DNA from: Leisingera sp. ANG1
GTDB lineage: Bacteria > Pseudomonadota > Alphaproteobacteria > Rhodobacterales > Rhodobacteraceae
Assembly (NCBI RefSeq): GCF_000203975.2
Contig: NZ_AFCF02000007.1
Coordinates: 124,001 to 188,000, forward strand
Direction: 5' to 3'
Length of the DNA stretch: 64,000 nt
In this document: positions 1 to 6,107 of the stretch, piece by piece
Layout of the letters: every line of letters starts with the position of its first letter
How positions within the stretch are numbered: position 1 is the first letter of the stretch
Made by a program: the position numbers and the translations under genes
The notes under the pieces: generated by a model
What the model was told of the DNA's origin: nothing
What the model saw: the letters and a program-made list of their open reading frames with translations, nothing else
The model's database searches: none

Positions 1-587
1 GGCCGGTCGATTTCCAGCGCGAATTTCTTCCAGTACTCCGGCGTCACCAGCCCCATGTCCCAGCCGCTGGCGATGTTGAGCCCCTGAATGTCCAGCACGT
101 CAAAGCCGCGCTCGACCAGGAACTCCGCCTCGGCGGTGTTGATGTCATCCAGATAAGGGGTGCCGACCACCAGCTTCTTGGCACCCAGCTCGTTCAGCGC
201 ATCCAGAACGCCCTGGACCAGGCACATCGGCTGCGCCCAGGGTGCGCCTTTTTTAATCTCGGCCATCACCCGCTGTTCGCCGATCACGATAGACCCGGAC
301 GTGCAGCTGTAGCTGACCACATCGGGCTTCGCCTCCGGCTGAATGCGCGCCGCAGCATCGGCCATGTGCTCGATATGCTTGGCCAGCGTTTCGGTCGTGG
401 TGTGGTCGTCGGTCTTCAGCCGGGTGACATAAACCGCCACGCCCTTTGGCGCCATGTCCCAAAAATCCCCCTCGGCAGAGGGGTCGGTGGACATCAGGAT
501 AAAGCCCAGCTTGGCGCGGTGGAAACGCCCGGCATCCATCTCCGGGGTGCGCGGCTTGGACTGGATGGTTTGGCCTGGCTGAAACAT
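1..587 (-). CDS. EutA-like Asp/Glu racemase family enzyme, 3' end beyond the window
   Basis: The first 195 codons are visible and the stop lies left of the window. The fold family is Asp/Glu/hydantoin racemase, arylmalonate decarboxylase and maleate isomerase. The motif SCTSGS with Cys95 matches the first catalytic cysteine of the EutA (ectoine catabolism) branch rather than maleate isomerase. The second cysteine would lie outside the window. The ATG at 587 overlaps the TGA of the upstream M24 gene (TGATG), so the two are translationally coupled. A second, complete member of the family lies at 9766-10548, also next to an M24 gene. Substrate is not deducible; isomerisation or racemisation of a catabolic intermediate is an inference from family and context. 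Confidence 0.8.
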   Translation of the reverse strand, partial: MFQPGQTIQSKPRTPEMDAGRFHRAKLGFILMSTDPSAEGDFWDMAPKGVAVYVTRLKTDDHTTTETLAKHIEHMADAAARIQPEAKPDVVSYSCTSGSIVIGEQRVMAEIKKGAPWAQPMCLVQGVLDALNELGAKKLVVGTPYLDDINTAEAEFLVERGFDVLDIQGLNIASGWDMGLVTPEYWKKFALEIDR

Positions 588-1729
588 CAGAGGATGACCT
601 CCTCAACAGATTTCGGATGCTGGGTCAGCTGTTCCCAGCCATCCTCGGTGATGATGAAACTGTCGCCGACCTGGGCGCGGAAGGTGTCGACAGAGACCGA
701 CCCGTCCACCGCCAGCACCATGCCGGGCTGGATGATGGTGGTGTCGCCGGTGACCAGCTGCGGCGCCTCCAGGAAGCTGAAACCGGTGGCCCGGCCGCAG
801 CGGAAGGGGTATTCATACCCCGCTCCCTGGATCACCTCGGCATAGGCCGCATGCACGCTTTCCGCAGTGACGCCAGGGCGCAGCGCCTCCAGCGCCGCCT
901 TCTGGCTGGCCACGGCAACTTCATAGACCTTTACCTGCGCCGGGTCTGGCTCACCGATCCAGAAGGTGCGGTCAAAGCCCAGCTTGAAGCGGTGAAAATT
1001 GGTCATCCCGCAGAAGCACAGGAACACAGGCTCGCCGCGCCGCATGATCCGGGTCGAGGCCCGGTGGTGGGTTTTAATGATATCCTTGCCCGAGGCCATG
1101 ATCTGCAGAAAATGCGTATTGGGCGACATGTCGCCATCGTCGTAGTGCGCCGCCAACAGCTCTGCCGCCTTGCGGGTGCCTGCCTGGCTGGTGGCAATCG
1201 CCACCTCGAACTCTGCCACGCCGTCTCCGATCGCGGCCCGGCCCGCATTCATCATCGCAGTTGCGACCTCGCCAGCATGGCGGGCCAGCTGCAGCTCCTG
1301 CGGTGATTTGATCATCCGCATCTGGTTCAGGATCGGCGTTGCGCTGGTGATCTTCTCTGCGGCGACCAGATCGTTCACATAGGCGCGCACCGGCGGCGGC
1401 ATGTGGCCGGGCTCGATGCCCACCGCCCCGGCCTTGCGGACCGCCGCAGGCAGCTCCTCGCGCCACTCGTTGCCCATGCCGTCATTCCAGGCCGCGATCC
1501 GGTCCACCCGCGCGGCCGCTTCAGCGCTGTTGAGGTCGATGGTCGGGGTGATCAGCAGCGTCTCGCCGTCCTTGGGCACCACCAGAATGGTCGGTCGGCC
1601 AAACTCCATATGAAGGTAATCGTAATAGCCGGTCAGGTAATAGACGTTGTCGTCATCGGTGATCAGCGCCACATCAATGCCGGCATCGGCAAGTTTTTCC
1701 TGGAAACGGGACAGTCGCTCGGTGAACAT
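587..1729 (-). CDS. M24-family hydrolase, creatinase-like, metal ligands lost
   Basis: A 380-residue protein with an N-terminal creatinase_N-like domain (about 1-130) and a C-terminal pita-bread M24 domain (about 140-380). Metal-dependent M24 enzymes need Asp, Asp, His, Glu, Glu. Here the first Asp region reads LCFCGM (237-242), the usual GHG position reads CGRATG, and the final Glu region reads QVGDSF. The creatinase-style segments THHRAST (220-226) and LGFDRTF (250-256) are present. It is therefore probably a metal-independent C-N hydrolase of creatinase type. The Glu of creatinase near the C-terminus is not obvious, so creatine itself is not assured. I chose the ATG at 1729 because the longer frame to 2113 runs through the LysR gene and the promoter region. 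It is coupled to the EutA-like gene downstream and divergent from LysR. Confidence 0.8.
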   Translation of the reverse strand: MFTERLSRFQEKLADAGIDVALITDDDNVYYLTGYYDYLHMEFGRPTILVVPKDGETLLITPTIDLNSAEAAARVDRIAAWNDGMGNEWREELPAAVRKAGAVGIEPGHMPPPVRAYVNDLVAAEKITSATPILNQMRMIKSPQELQLARHAGEVATAMMNAGRAAIGDGVAEFEVAIATSQAGTRKAAELLAAHYDDGDMSPNTHFLQIMASGKDIIKTHHRASTRIMRRGEPVFLCFCGMTNFHRFKLGFDRTFWIGEPDPAQVKVYEVAVASQKAALEALRPGVTAESVHAAYAEVIQGAGYEYPFRCGRATGFSFLEAPQLVTGDTTIIQPGMVLAVDGSVSVDTFRAQVGDSFIITEDGWEQLTQHPKSVEEVIL

Positions 1730-1796
1730 CGGATTTCCCTGTAAGTTATGGAGAGCCGGGCGGCACAGCCCTGCCGCACCTTGGGCCTTGAACCAA

Positions 1797-1824
1797 ATGC
1801 TATGGCTAAAACCCCGTTTTCCAA
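1797..1824 (-). promoter_or_regulatory. Predicted promoter of the M24/EutA-like operon
   Basis: On the minus strand TTGGAA (1819-1824) and TAGCAT (1797-1802) are separated by 16 nt and lie 24 nt downstream of the LysR box at 1849-1863. The ehuB promoter at 6003-6030 has the same two spacings (24 and 16). That shared geometry is the main support, because the -10 element alone is weak. Confidence 0.55.
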
Positions 1825-1845
1825 AGTGACATTCGGTCCGGAATT

Positions 1846-1864
1846 GTGATAACCGGTGGTTATG
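1846..1864. promoter_or_regulatory. LysR operator 1 (T-N11-A palindrome)
   Basis: The sequence GTGATAACCGGTGGTTATG contains the perfect inverted repeat ATAACC-3-GGTTAT (1849-1863) and obeys the LysR T-N11-A rule. Sixteen of its 19 bases recur at 6052-6070. The site overlaps the ATG (1862) of the LysR gene, which suggests autoregulation. Confidence 0.75.
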
Positions 1865-2740
1865 AAAAACTACCGCCGCGCGCTGCCACCCCTCGACTAT
1901 CTCCTGTTCTTCGAAGCTGTTGCCAGACACGGCAATTTCACCCGTGCCGCGGAAGAGCTGAATGTCAGCCAAGCCGCTGTCAGCAAGCGAATCAAAGTGC
2001 TGGAGGACTGGCTGGGCATGACCCTGGTGAACCGCCGCGGCCGCAGCCTGTCGCTGACCCGCAACGGCAAGATCCTGGCGGCCAATTCCGGCGAGGCGCT
2101 GGATTACCTGCACTCATGCCTGCAGCAGCTGCGCCGCGCTAGCGCCAGCACAAGGCTGTCGCTGGCGGCCAATGTCGCCGTGTCGCAATACTGGCTGACG
2201 CCCAGGATCAATGAATACCTGCTCAGCAGCGATGCCGCACCGGTCACTCTCACCGCCTCGGACAAGGACGCCGACCTGTTCGCGCTGGAGGCGGATGCGA
2301 TGATCTACTATGGCCAGGACATCCCGGCCGGCTGGGACGGCGCGCTCCTGTTCGAGGAGCGCTGGATGCCGGTCACCTCCCCCGCCAAGGCGCAGCGTGA
2401 AGGCGGCCTGGCCGCGGCGACCCTGCTCGATTTTGACAAGCTGACACCGAAGTGGGTGAACTGGGGCGATTTCGCCGAACTGACCGGCAACCCGGACATT
2501 GCCCGGGCCACCAAGGTCAACCTGGGCTCATACGGCAGCACCCTGGATACCGCGGTGCGCGGCCGCGGGGTAGCGCTCGGCTGCCCCGATGTGCTGCGGT
2601 TCGAAATCGACGCCGGCCGACTGGTGCCGCTGGAGAAGTACCAGCTGCTGACCGGGCGCAGCTACTTCGTGATCTGGCGCACGGGCCTGCTCACCGGGCA
2701 GACCCGCAGCCTTCTGAATGATGTGGGCATCCCGCTCTGA
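1862..2740 (+). CDS. LysR-type transcriptional regulator (GcvA-like)
   Basis: A 292-residue protein that begins MKNYRRALPPLDYLLFFEAV, the usual GcvA-type opening. It has an N-terminal winged helix-turn-helix (about 8-67, with FTRAAEELNVSQAAVSKRIK) and a C-terminal LysR substrate-binding domain. The GTG at 1856 is a possible alternative start, but alignment and the family pattern favour ATG 1862. Its start codon sits inside operator 1 and there is no clear Shine-Dalgarno, so it may be leaderless or translated weakly. It is divergent from the M24/EutA-like operon and convergent with ehuA. Operator 2 upstream of ehuB implies that it also controls the importer. The co-inducer is unknown. Confidence 0.9.
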   Translation: MKNYRRALPPLDYLLFFEAVARHGNFTRAAEELNVSQAAVSKRIKVLEDWLGMTLVNRRGRSLSLTRNGKILAANSGEALDYLHSCLQQLRRASASTRLSLAANVAVSQYWLTPRINEYLLSSDAAPVTLTASDKDADLFALEADAMIYYGQDIPAGWDGALLFEERWMPVTSPAKAQREGGLAAATLLDFDKLTPKWVNWGDFAELTGNPDIARATKVNLGSYGSTLDTAVRGRGVALGCPDVLRFEIDAGRLVPLEKYQLLTGRSYFVIWRTGLLTGQTRSLLNDVGIPL

Positions 2741-2757
2741 GGCGGTTACACCGCCTC
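2739..2757. terminator. Hairpin shared by the convergent lysR and ehuA ends
   Basis: GAGGCGG (2739-2745), a five-base loop and CCGCCTC (2751-2757) form a perfect 7-bp stem. It includes the LysR stop and, in the loop, the ehuA stop. There is no U-tract on either strand, so it is terminator-like or mRNA-stabilising only. Confidence 0.45.
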
Positions 2758-3561
2758 CCGGACCGCGCTTAGGAACTGCTGCGTCCGCTCCCGCTGCGGG
2801 TTGCCGAACAGCTCGGCCGGCGGGCCCTGCTCCTCGATCCTGCCGCCATAGAAGAAACACACCCGGTCCGAGATATCGCGGGCAAAGCCCATCTGATGGG
2901 TCACCATCAGCATGGTCAGGTTATGCTCTGACACCAGCTTGCGGATCACGTTGGTCACCTCACCGATCACCTCCGGGTCCAGGGCGGATGTCACCTCGTC
3001 AAACAGCATCACCTTGGGCCGCATCGCCAGCGCCCGGGCAATCGCCACCCGCTGCTGCTGGCCGCCGGATAGGCGCGACGGATGCTGGTCCTTCTTGGAG
3101 ATCATGCCAACCATCTCCAAAAGCTCCTCCGAGCGGTCGCGCGCCTCCGCCTTAGACAGGCCCAGCACCTGCACCGGCCCCTCCATGCAGTTTTCCAGCG
3201 CGGTCATATGCGGGAACAGGTTGAAGTGCTGGAAACACATGCCGATGTCAGCCCGGCGGCTGCGCAGGTGCCGTTCGTTGGCGGGCACCAGATGGCCGCC
3301 CTTGGGCATATGGGTCAGCGGTTTGCCATCCACATAGATCACCCCGCCATTGATCCGCTCCAGCGTCATCAGCATCCGCAGCACGGTGGTCTTGCCCGAC
3401 CCGGACGGGCCGATGATCGACACCATCTCACCGGCGGCGACATCCAGATCCAGATCATCCAGCACGGTCAGCGCGCCATAGGATTTGTTCACCTTGCGGA
3501 AGCTCACCATCGGCGTGTCTTCACCGGTCATCTCAAGCGGAAAGCCAGTCTTGTCCAGCAT
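2746..3561 (-). CDS. ehuA: Polar amino-acid/ectoine-type ABC transporter ATPase EhuA-like
   Basis: A 271-residue cytoplasmic ATPase of the polar amino acid transporter (HisP/GlnQ/EhuA) class that powers the two permeases encoded just upstream. It has Walker A GPSGSGKTT (about 52-60), signature LSGGQQQRVAIARA and Walker B/D-loop LFDEVTSALDPE. About 17 extra N-terminal residues precede the conserved VSFRKVNKSYG; an internal Met (MVSFRK) is an alternative start. The ATG at 3561 is two bases from the ehuD stop and follows a GGGA-type ribosome site. It is the last gene of ehuBCDA. The symbol is by similarity of the whole set to the ectoine/hydroxyectoine importer, and the substrate may differ. Confidence 0.85.
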   Translation of the reverse strand: MLDKTGFPLEMTGEDTPMVSFRKVNKSYGALTVLDDLDLDVAAGEMVSIIGPSGSGKTTVLRMLMTLERINGGVIYVDGKPLTHMPKGGHLVPANERHLRSRRADIGMCFQHFNLFPHMTALENCMEGPVQVLGLSKAEARDRSEELLEMVGMISKKDQHPSRLSGGQQQRVAIARALAMRPKVMLFDEVTSALDPEVIGEVTNVIRKLVSEHNLTMLMVTHQMGFARDISDRVCFFYGGRIEEQGPPAELFGNPQRERTQQFLSAVREAV

Positions 3562-3563
3562 CG

Positions 3564-4229
3564 TTACAGTCCCAGTTTGCGGCGCACATACCCTTCGAAC
3601 AGGCGGATCAGACCCGCTGCCGGCAGGGAGATTGCCAGAAAGATTATGCCCACCATCGTATAGGGTTCCAGGAACCGGTAGTTCTCAGACCCGATGGCAT
3701 TGGCGGTATGGATAAGCTCGGCCACCCCGATCACCGACAGCATCGGCGTATCCTTGAAGATGCCGACCAGATAGTTGCCCATGCCGGCCAGCGCCGGCGG
3801 GATCGCCTGCGGGATGATCACCCGGCGGTATTTCTGCGCGGTGGTCATGTTGAGCGCAATAGCGGCCTCCCACTGGCCTTTCGGCACGCTCTCGATGCCG
3901 CCGCGGTAGACTTCTGACAGGTAGCAGGCATAGTGCAGGCCGATCGCGATCATCCCGGACATCCAGGGGCTGAGCCGGACGCCGAACTGCGGCCCCACAT
4001 AGAAAACAAAGAAGATCTGCAGGATCAGCGGAGTGGAGCGAATGAACTCCACGAATTCGCGCACGGTGAAGGTCAGGGCCCTTGACGGCGTACGCTGCGC
4101 CAGCGCCAGCATCAGCCCAAATACCACAGCTATGACGTACCCTGCGCCGGCTGCAATCAGTGTGTTGCCAGTGGCGTAGACCAGCCGCGGCAGGATTTCC
4201 CAGGTAAACTCCCATTTCCAGTCAAACAT
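3564..4229 (-). CDS. ehuD: ABC transporter permease EhuD-like
   Basis: A 221-residue inner-membrane permease of the HisMQ family. The opening FDWKWEFTWEILPRL resembles the EhuD opening. Several hydrophobic segments are visible, and the EAA loop that contacts the ATPase is the region GQWEAAIALNMTTAQKYRRVIIPQAIPPAL (about 138-165). It pairs with EhuC (three-base gap) to form the transport channel. I assigned C versus D from the different N-terminal sequences of the two permeases; a swap would not change function. Confidence 0.82.
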   Translation of the reverse strand: MFDWKWEFTWEILPRLVYATGNTLIAAGAGYVIAVVFGLMLALAQRTPSRALTFTVREFVEFIRSTPLILQIFFVFYVGPQFGVRLSPWMSGMIAIGLHYACYLSEVYRGGIESVPKGQWEAAIALNMTTAQKYRRVIIPQAIPPALAGMGNYLVGIFKDTPMLSVIGVAELIHTANAIGSENYRFLEPYTMVGIIFLAISLPAAGLIRLFEGYVRRKLGL

Positions 4230-4232
4230 GGC

Positions 4233-4898
4233 TCAGGCCCTCCCCAGCTTGCGCGCCATATGGCGTTCCAGCCAGCGCATGAACGGCGTCACCAGAAAGC
4301 GGGCCAGCAAATAATAGATCACCAGCGCCGCGCCGAAGACCTGCGCCGACAGGAAGGTGGAGGAATTGATCTGCCGTGACTCGAACATCAGGTCGGCGAC
4401 TGAGATCAGCGACACCAGCGCGGTGCCTTTCAGCAGCTCGATCATCAGGTTGCCCCAAGGCGGCAGCATGTTGACCAGCGCCTGCGGCAGTATGATCCGC
4501 CGCATCCGCTGCGCCGGGCTCATATTGATGGCCAGCGCCGCCTCCCACTGCCCCTTGGGCACCGACAGGATGCCGCCGCGCACCAGTTCGGCCCCGTAGG
4601 CGCCGATGTTCATGCCAACCGCCAGATAGCCGGCGGTGAATTTCTCGATGGTCAGCCCGAACAGCGGCAGCACAAAGAAGATCCAGTAGAGCTGCACCAC
4701 CAGCGAAGTGCCGCGGAAAATCTCGATATAGGTCACGGCGGTGCCGCGCAGCAGCGCGTTCTGCGACAGCTTCATCAGCCCCATGCAAAGGGAAATGGCG
4801 ACACCCAAGGCGGCGGCGAGCAGGAATTGAGCAACAGTTATCCCGGCGCCGGACAACAGCCGCGGCCAGTACTGTGCCAGAAAGTCGTAAAGCCCCAT
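4233..4898 (-). CDS. ehuC: ABC transporter permease EhuC-like
   Basis: A 221-residue membrane permease. The stretch YIEIFRGTSLVVQLYWIFFV followed by LPLFGLT and NIGAYGAELVRGG is characteristic of EhuC-type permeases. The EAA loop reads GQWEAALAINMSPAQRMRRIILPQAL. It is the first permease gene after the 64-nt intergenic stretch that carries the 4929-4953 stem-loop, and sits three bases before ehuD. It acts in the cytoplasmic membrane as one half of the EhuCD channel. Confidence 0.83.
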   Translation of the reverse strand: MGLYDFLAQYWPRLLSGAGITVAQFLLAAALGVAISLCMGLMKLSQNALLRGTAVTYIEIFRGTSLVVQLYWIFFVLPLFGLTIEKFTAGYLAVGMNIGAYGAELVRGGILSVPKGQWEAALAINMSPAQRMRRIILPQALVNMLPPWGNLMIELLKGTALVSLISVADLMFESRQINSSTFLSAQVFGAALVIYYLLARFLVTPFMRWLERHMARKLGRA

Positions 4899-4928
4899 CC
4901 GTCATTCGTCTTTCAAACAGAATTACAT

Positions 4929-4953
4929 GCGGCGGAGCGCAGGGCTCCGCCGC
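4929..4953. terminator. Stem-loop between ehuB and ehuC
   Basis: GCGGCGGAGC (4929-4938) and GCTCCGCCGC (4944-4953) form a perfect 10-bp stem around a five-base loop. No U-tract follows on the minus strand. Its position just after a binding-protein gene fits the known use of 3' stem-loops to keep binding-protein mRNA more abundant than permease mRNA. Confidence 0.6.
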
Positions 4954-4962
4954 ACTGTCAGA

Positions 4963-5805
4963 TCAGCGGTTGGCGCAGACCCACTCCGCGGATTTGTCGC
5001 CGGGCAGGTTGCTTGCGGTGTAGCCGTAAGCTTCAACGGACTGCATCATCGCGTCGGTTCCGACATATTCCGCCAGCGCCGCATTGAATTTGGCCATGAA
5101 ATCACTGTCCGCCTCGCGGAAGCCGACCCCCACCCAGTTCTGCGTCCAATCCGGCAGCGCAGCGGGATCGGTCACATCTACGGCCTCGTCGCTTTCCGCC
5201 AGATGCGCAGCCTCGAAATAGGTCATGCCGCCGGCATCCGCCCGGCCCGCCTTCACGGCGGCCAGCATCTCGGTCGGCCCCGGCACTTGCATGATCATCG
5301 CATCGGTCAGGCCTTCCTTCTTGGCCGCCTCCACGGTGTTGTAGCCGGCGCCGGTGACCAGCAGCGCCTCAGCCGCCAGGATGTCCTGATAGTTCTGGAT
5401 GCCCTTGGGGTTGCCCGCCGGCACGATAAAGGCATCGCCGGCCTGCGCGATCGGCTCGGAGAAGGCGATGTTCTGGCAGCGGCTGTTCAGGATATACAGG
5501 CCGCCGGTGATCATGTCATAGCGGTTGGCCTGCAGGCCGGGGATCAGCCCGCCCCAGTCGGTCACGGTGGTTTCCACGTTCTCGTGGCCCATTTCCTTCA
5601 GAATGCCGAGCGCGATTTCATTCACGAAGCCCTTGGCGTCGCCGTTTTCATCCGGGTAGCCCCAGATCGGAATGTTGGAGAAGCCGATGCGGATCGGCTC
5701 GCCCGCGGCGATCCGGTCCTCGATCGGGCCGGCCAGCGCCGCAACGCCGCTGACCACAACCGCCAGCGCTGCCGCGCCAATGGTTTTCAGTGTTTTACCA
5801 GTCAT
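4963..5805 (-). CDS. ehuB: Periplasmic solute-binding protein EhuB-like
   Basis: A 280-residue SBP_bac_3 protein with a signal peptide (about 1-25, ending near AALAG). The segments GLIPGLQANRYDMITGGLYI and RCQNIAFSEPI match the EhuB subfamily closely. It captures solute in the periplasm for EhuCDA. The ATG at 5805 is preceded by GGAGGATATC, a good ribosome site. The promoter and operator 2 lie about 200-265 bp upstream. The canonical ligand would be ectoine or hydroxyectoine, but the ectoine degradation genes eutB/eutC/eutE are not present here, so a related zwitterion is possible. Confidence 0.87.
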   Translation of the reverse strand: MTGKTLKTIGAAALAVVVSGVAALAGPIEDRIAAGEPIRIGFSNIPIWGYPDENGDAKGFVNEIALGILKEMGHENVETTVTDWGGLIPGLQANRYDMITGGLYILNSRCQNIAFSEPIAQAGDAFIVPAGNPKGIQNYQDILAAEALLVTGAGYNTVEAAKKEGLTDAMIMQVPGPTEMLAAVKAGRADAGGMTYFEAAHLAESDEAVDVTDPAALPDWTQNWVGVGFREADSDFMAKFNAALAEYVGTDAMMQSVEAYGYTASNLPGDKSAEWVCANR

Positions 5806-6002
5806 GATATCCTCCCAGTTTATTCATGGATCCGTTGCTGTTTTGATGCCGCTGCCCCTTCAGGGATCTTCCGGCAGGTTATGCTTCCGGCGCTGCCCGC
5901 CTGCCGTCATCCGCGGCCTGTTCCGGTGCGCCCCTTTGAACCTGGCTCGTCCGGAGGCCTGTGCCCCCTTGGAAACAAGACAATTTCGCCCAAGGTCAGC
6001 CC

Positions 6003-6030
6003 AGCCTAAGGTCATAAAGACACATTTCAA
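6003..6030 (-). promoter_or_regulatory. Predicted ehuB promoter
   Basis: On the minus strand TTGAAA (6025-6030) and TAGGCT (6003-6008) are spaced by 16 nt and lie 24 nt from the LysR box. This is the same geometry as the promoter at 1797-1824. Confidence 0.55.
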
Positions 6031-6051
6031 AATGACCATTCCTGTTGCCTA

Positions 6052-6070
6052 GTGATAACTAATGGTTATG
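6052..6070. promoter_or_regulatory. LysR operator 2 upstream of ehuB
   Basis: The sequence GTGATAACTAATGGTTATG differs from operator 1 only in three central bases and keeps the ATAAC/GTTAT arms and the T-N11-A spacing. Confidence 0.75.
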
Positions 6071-6107
6071 ATTGTCCATCTTTCTCCTTTTCTCCCGCTG
6101 CAGCCCG

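Larger units (their letters stand above)
5806..6107. promoter_or_regulatory. 302-bp regulatory region upstream of ehuB
   Basis: It contains the predicted ehuB promoter (6003-6030) and LysR operator 2 (6052-6070), then a leader of roughly 190 nt in which I see no open frame or recognised riboswitch. The preceding FAD/GcvT gene ends at 6108 on the same strand, so read-through from the GntR-controlled operon is also possible. Confidence 0.6.

Noticed and set aside
4927-6009. Plus-strand frame opposite ehuB
   Set aside because: EhuB has a signal peptide and family motifs on the minus strand, and the plus frame also covers the ehuB promoter.
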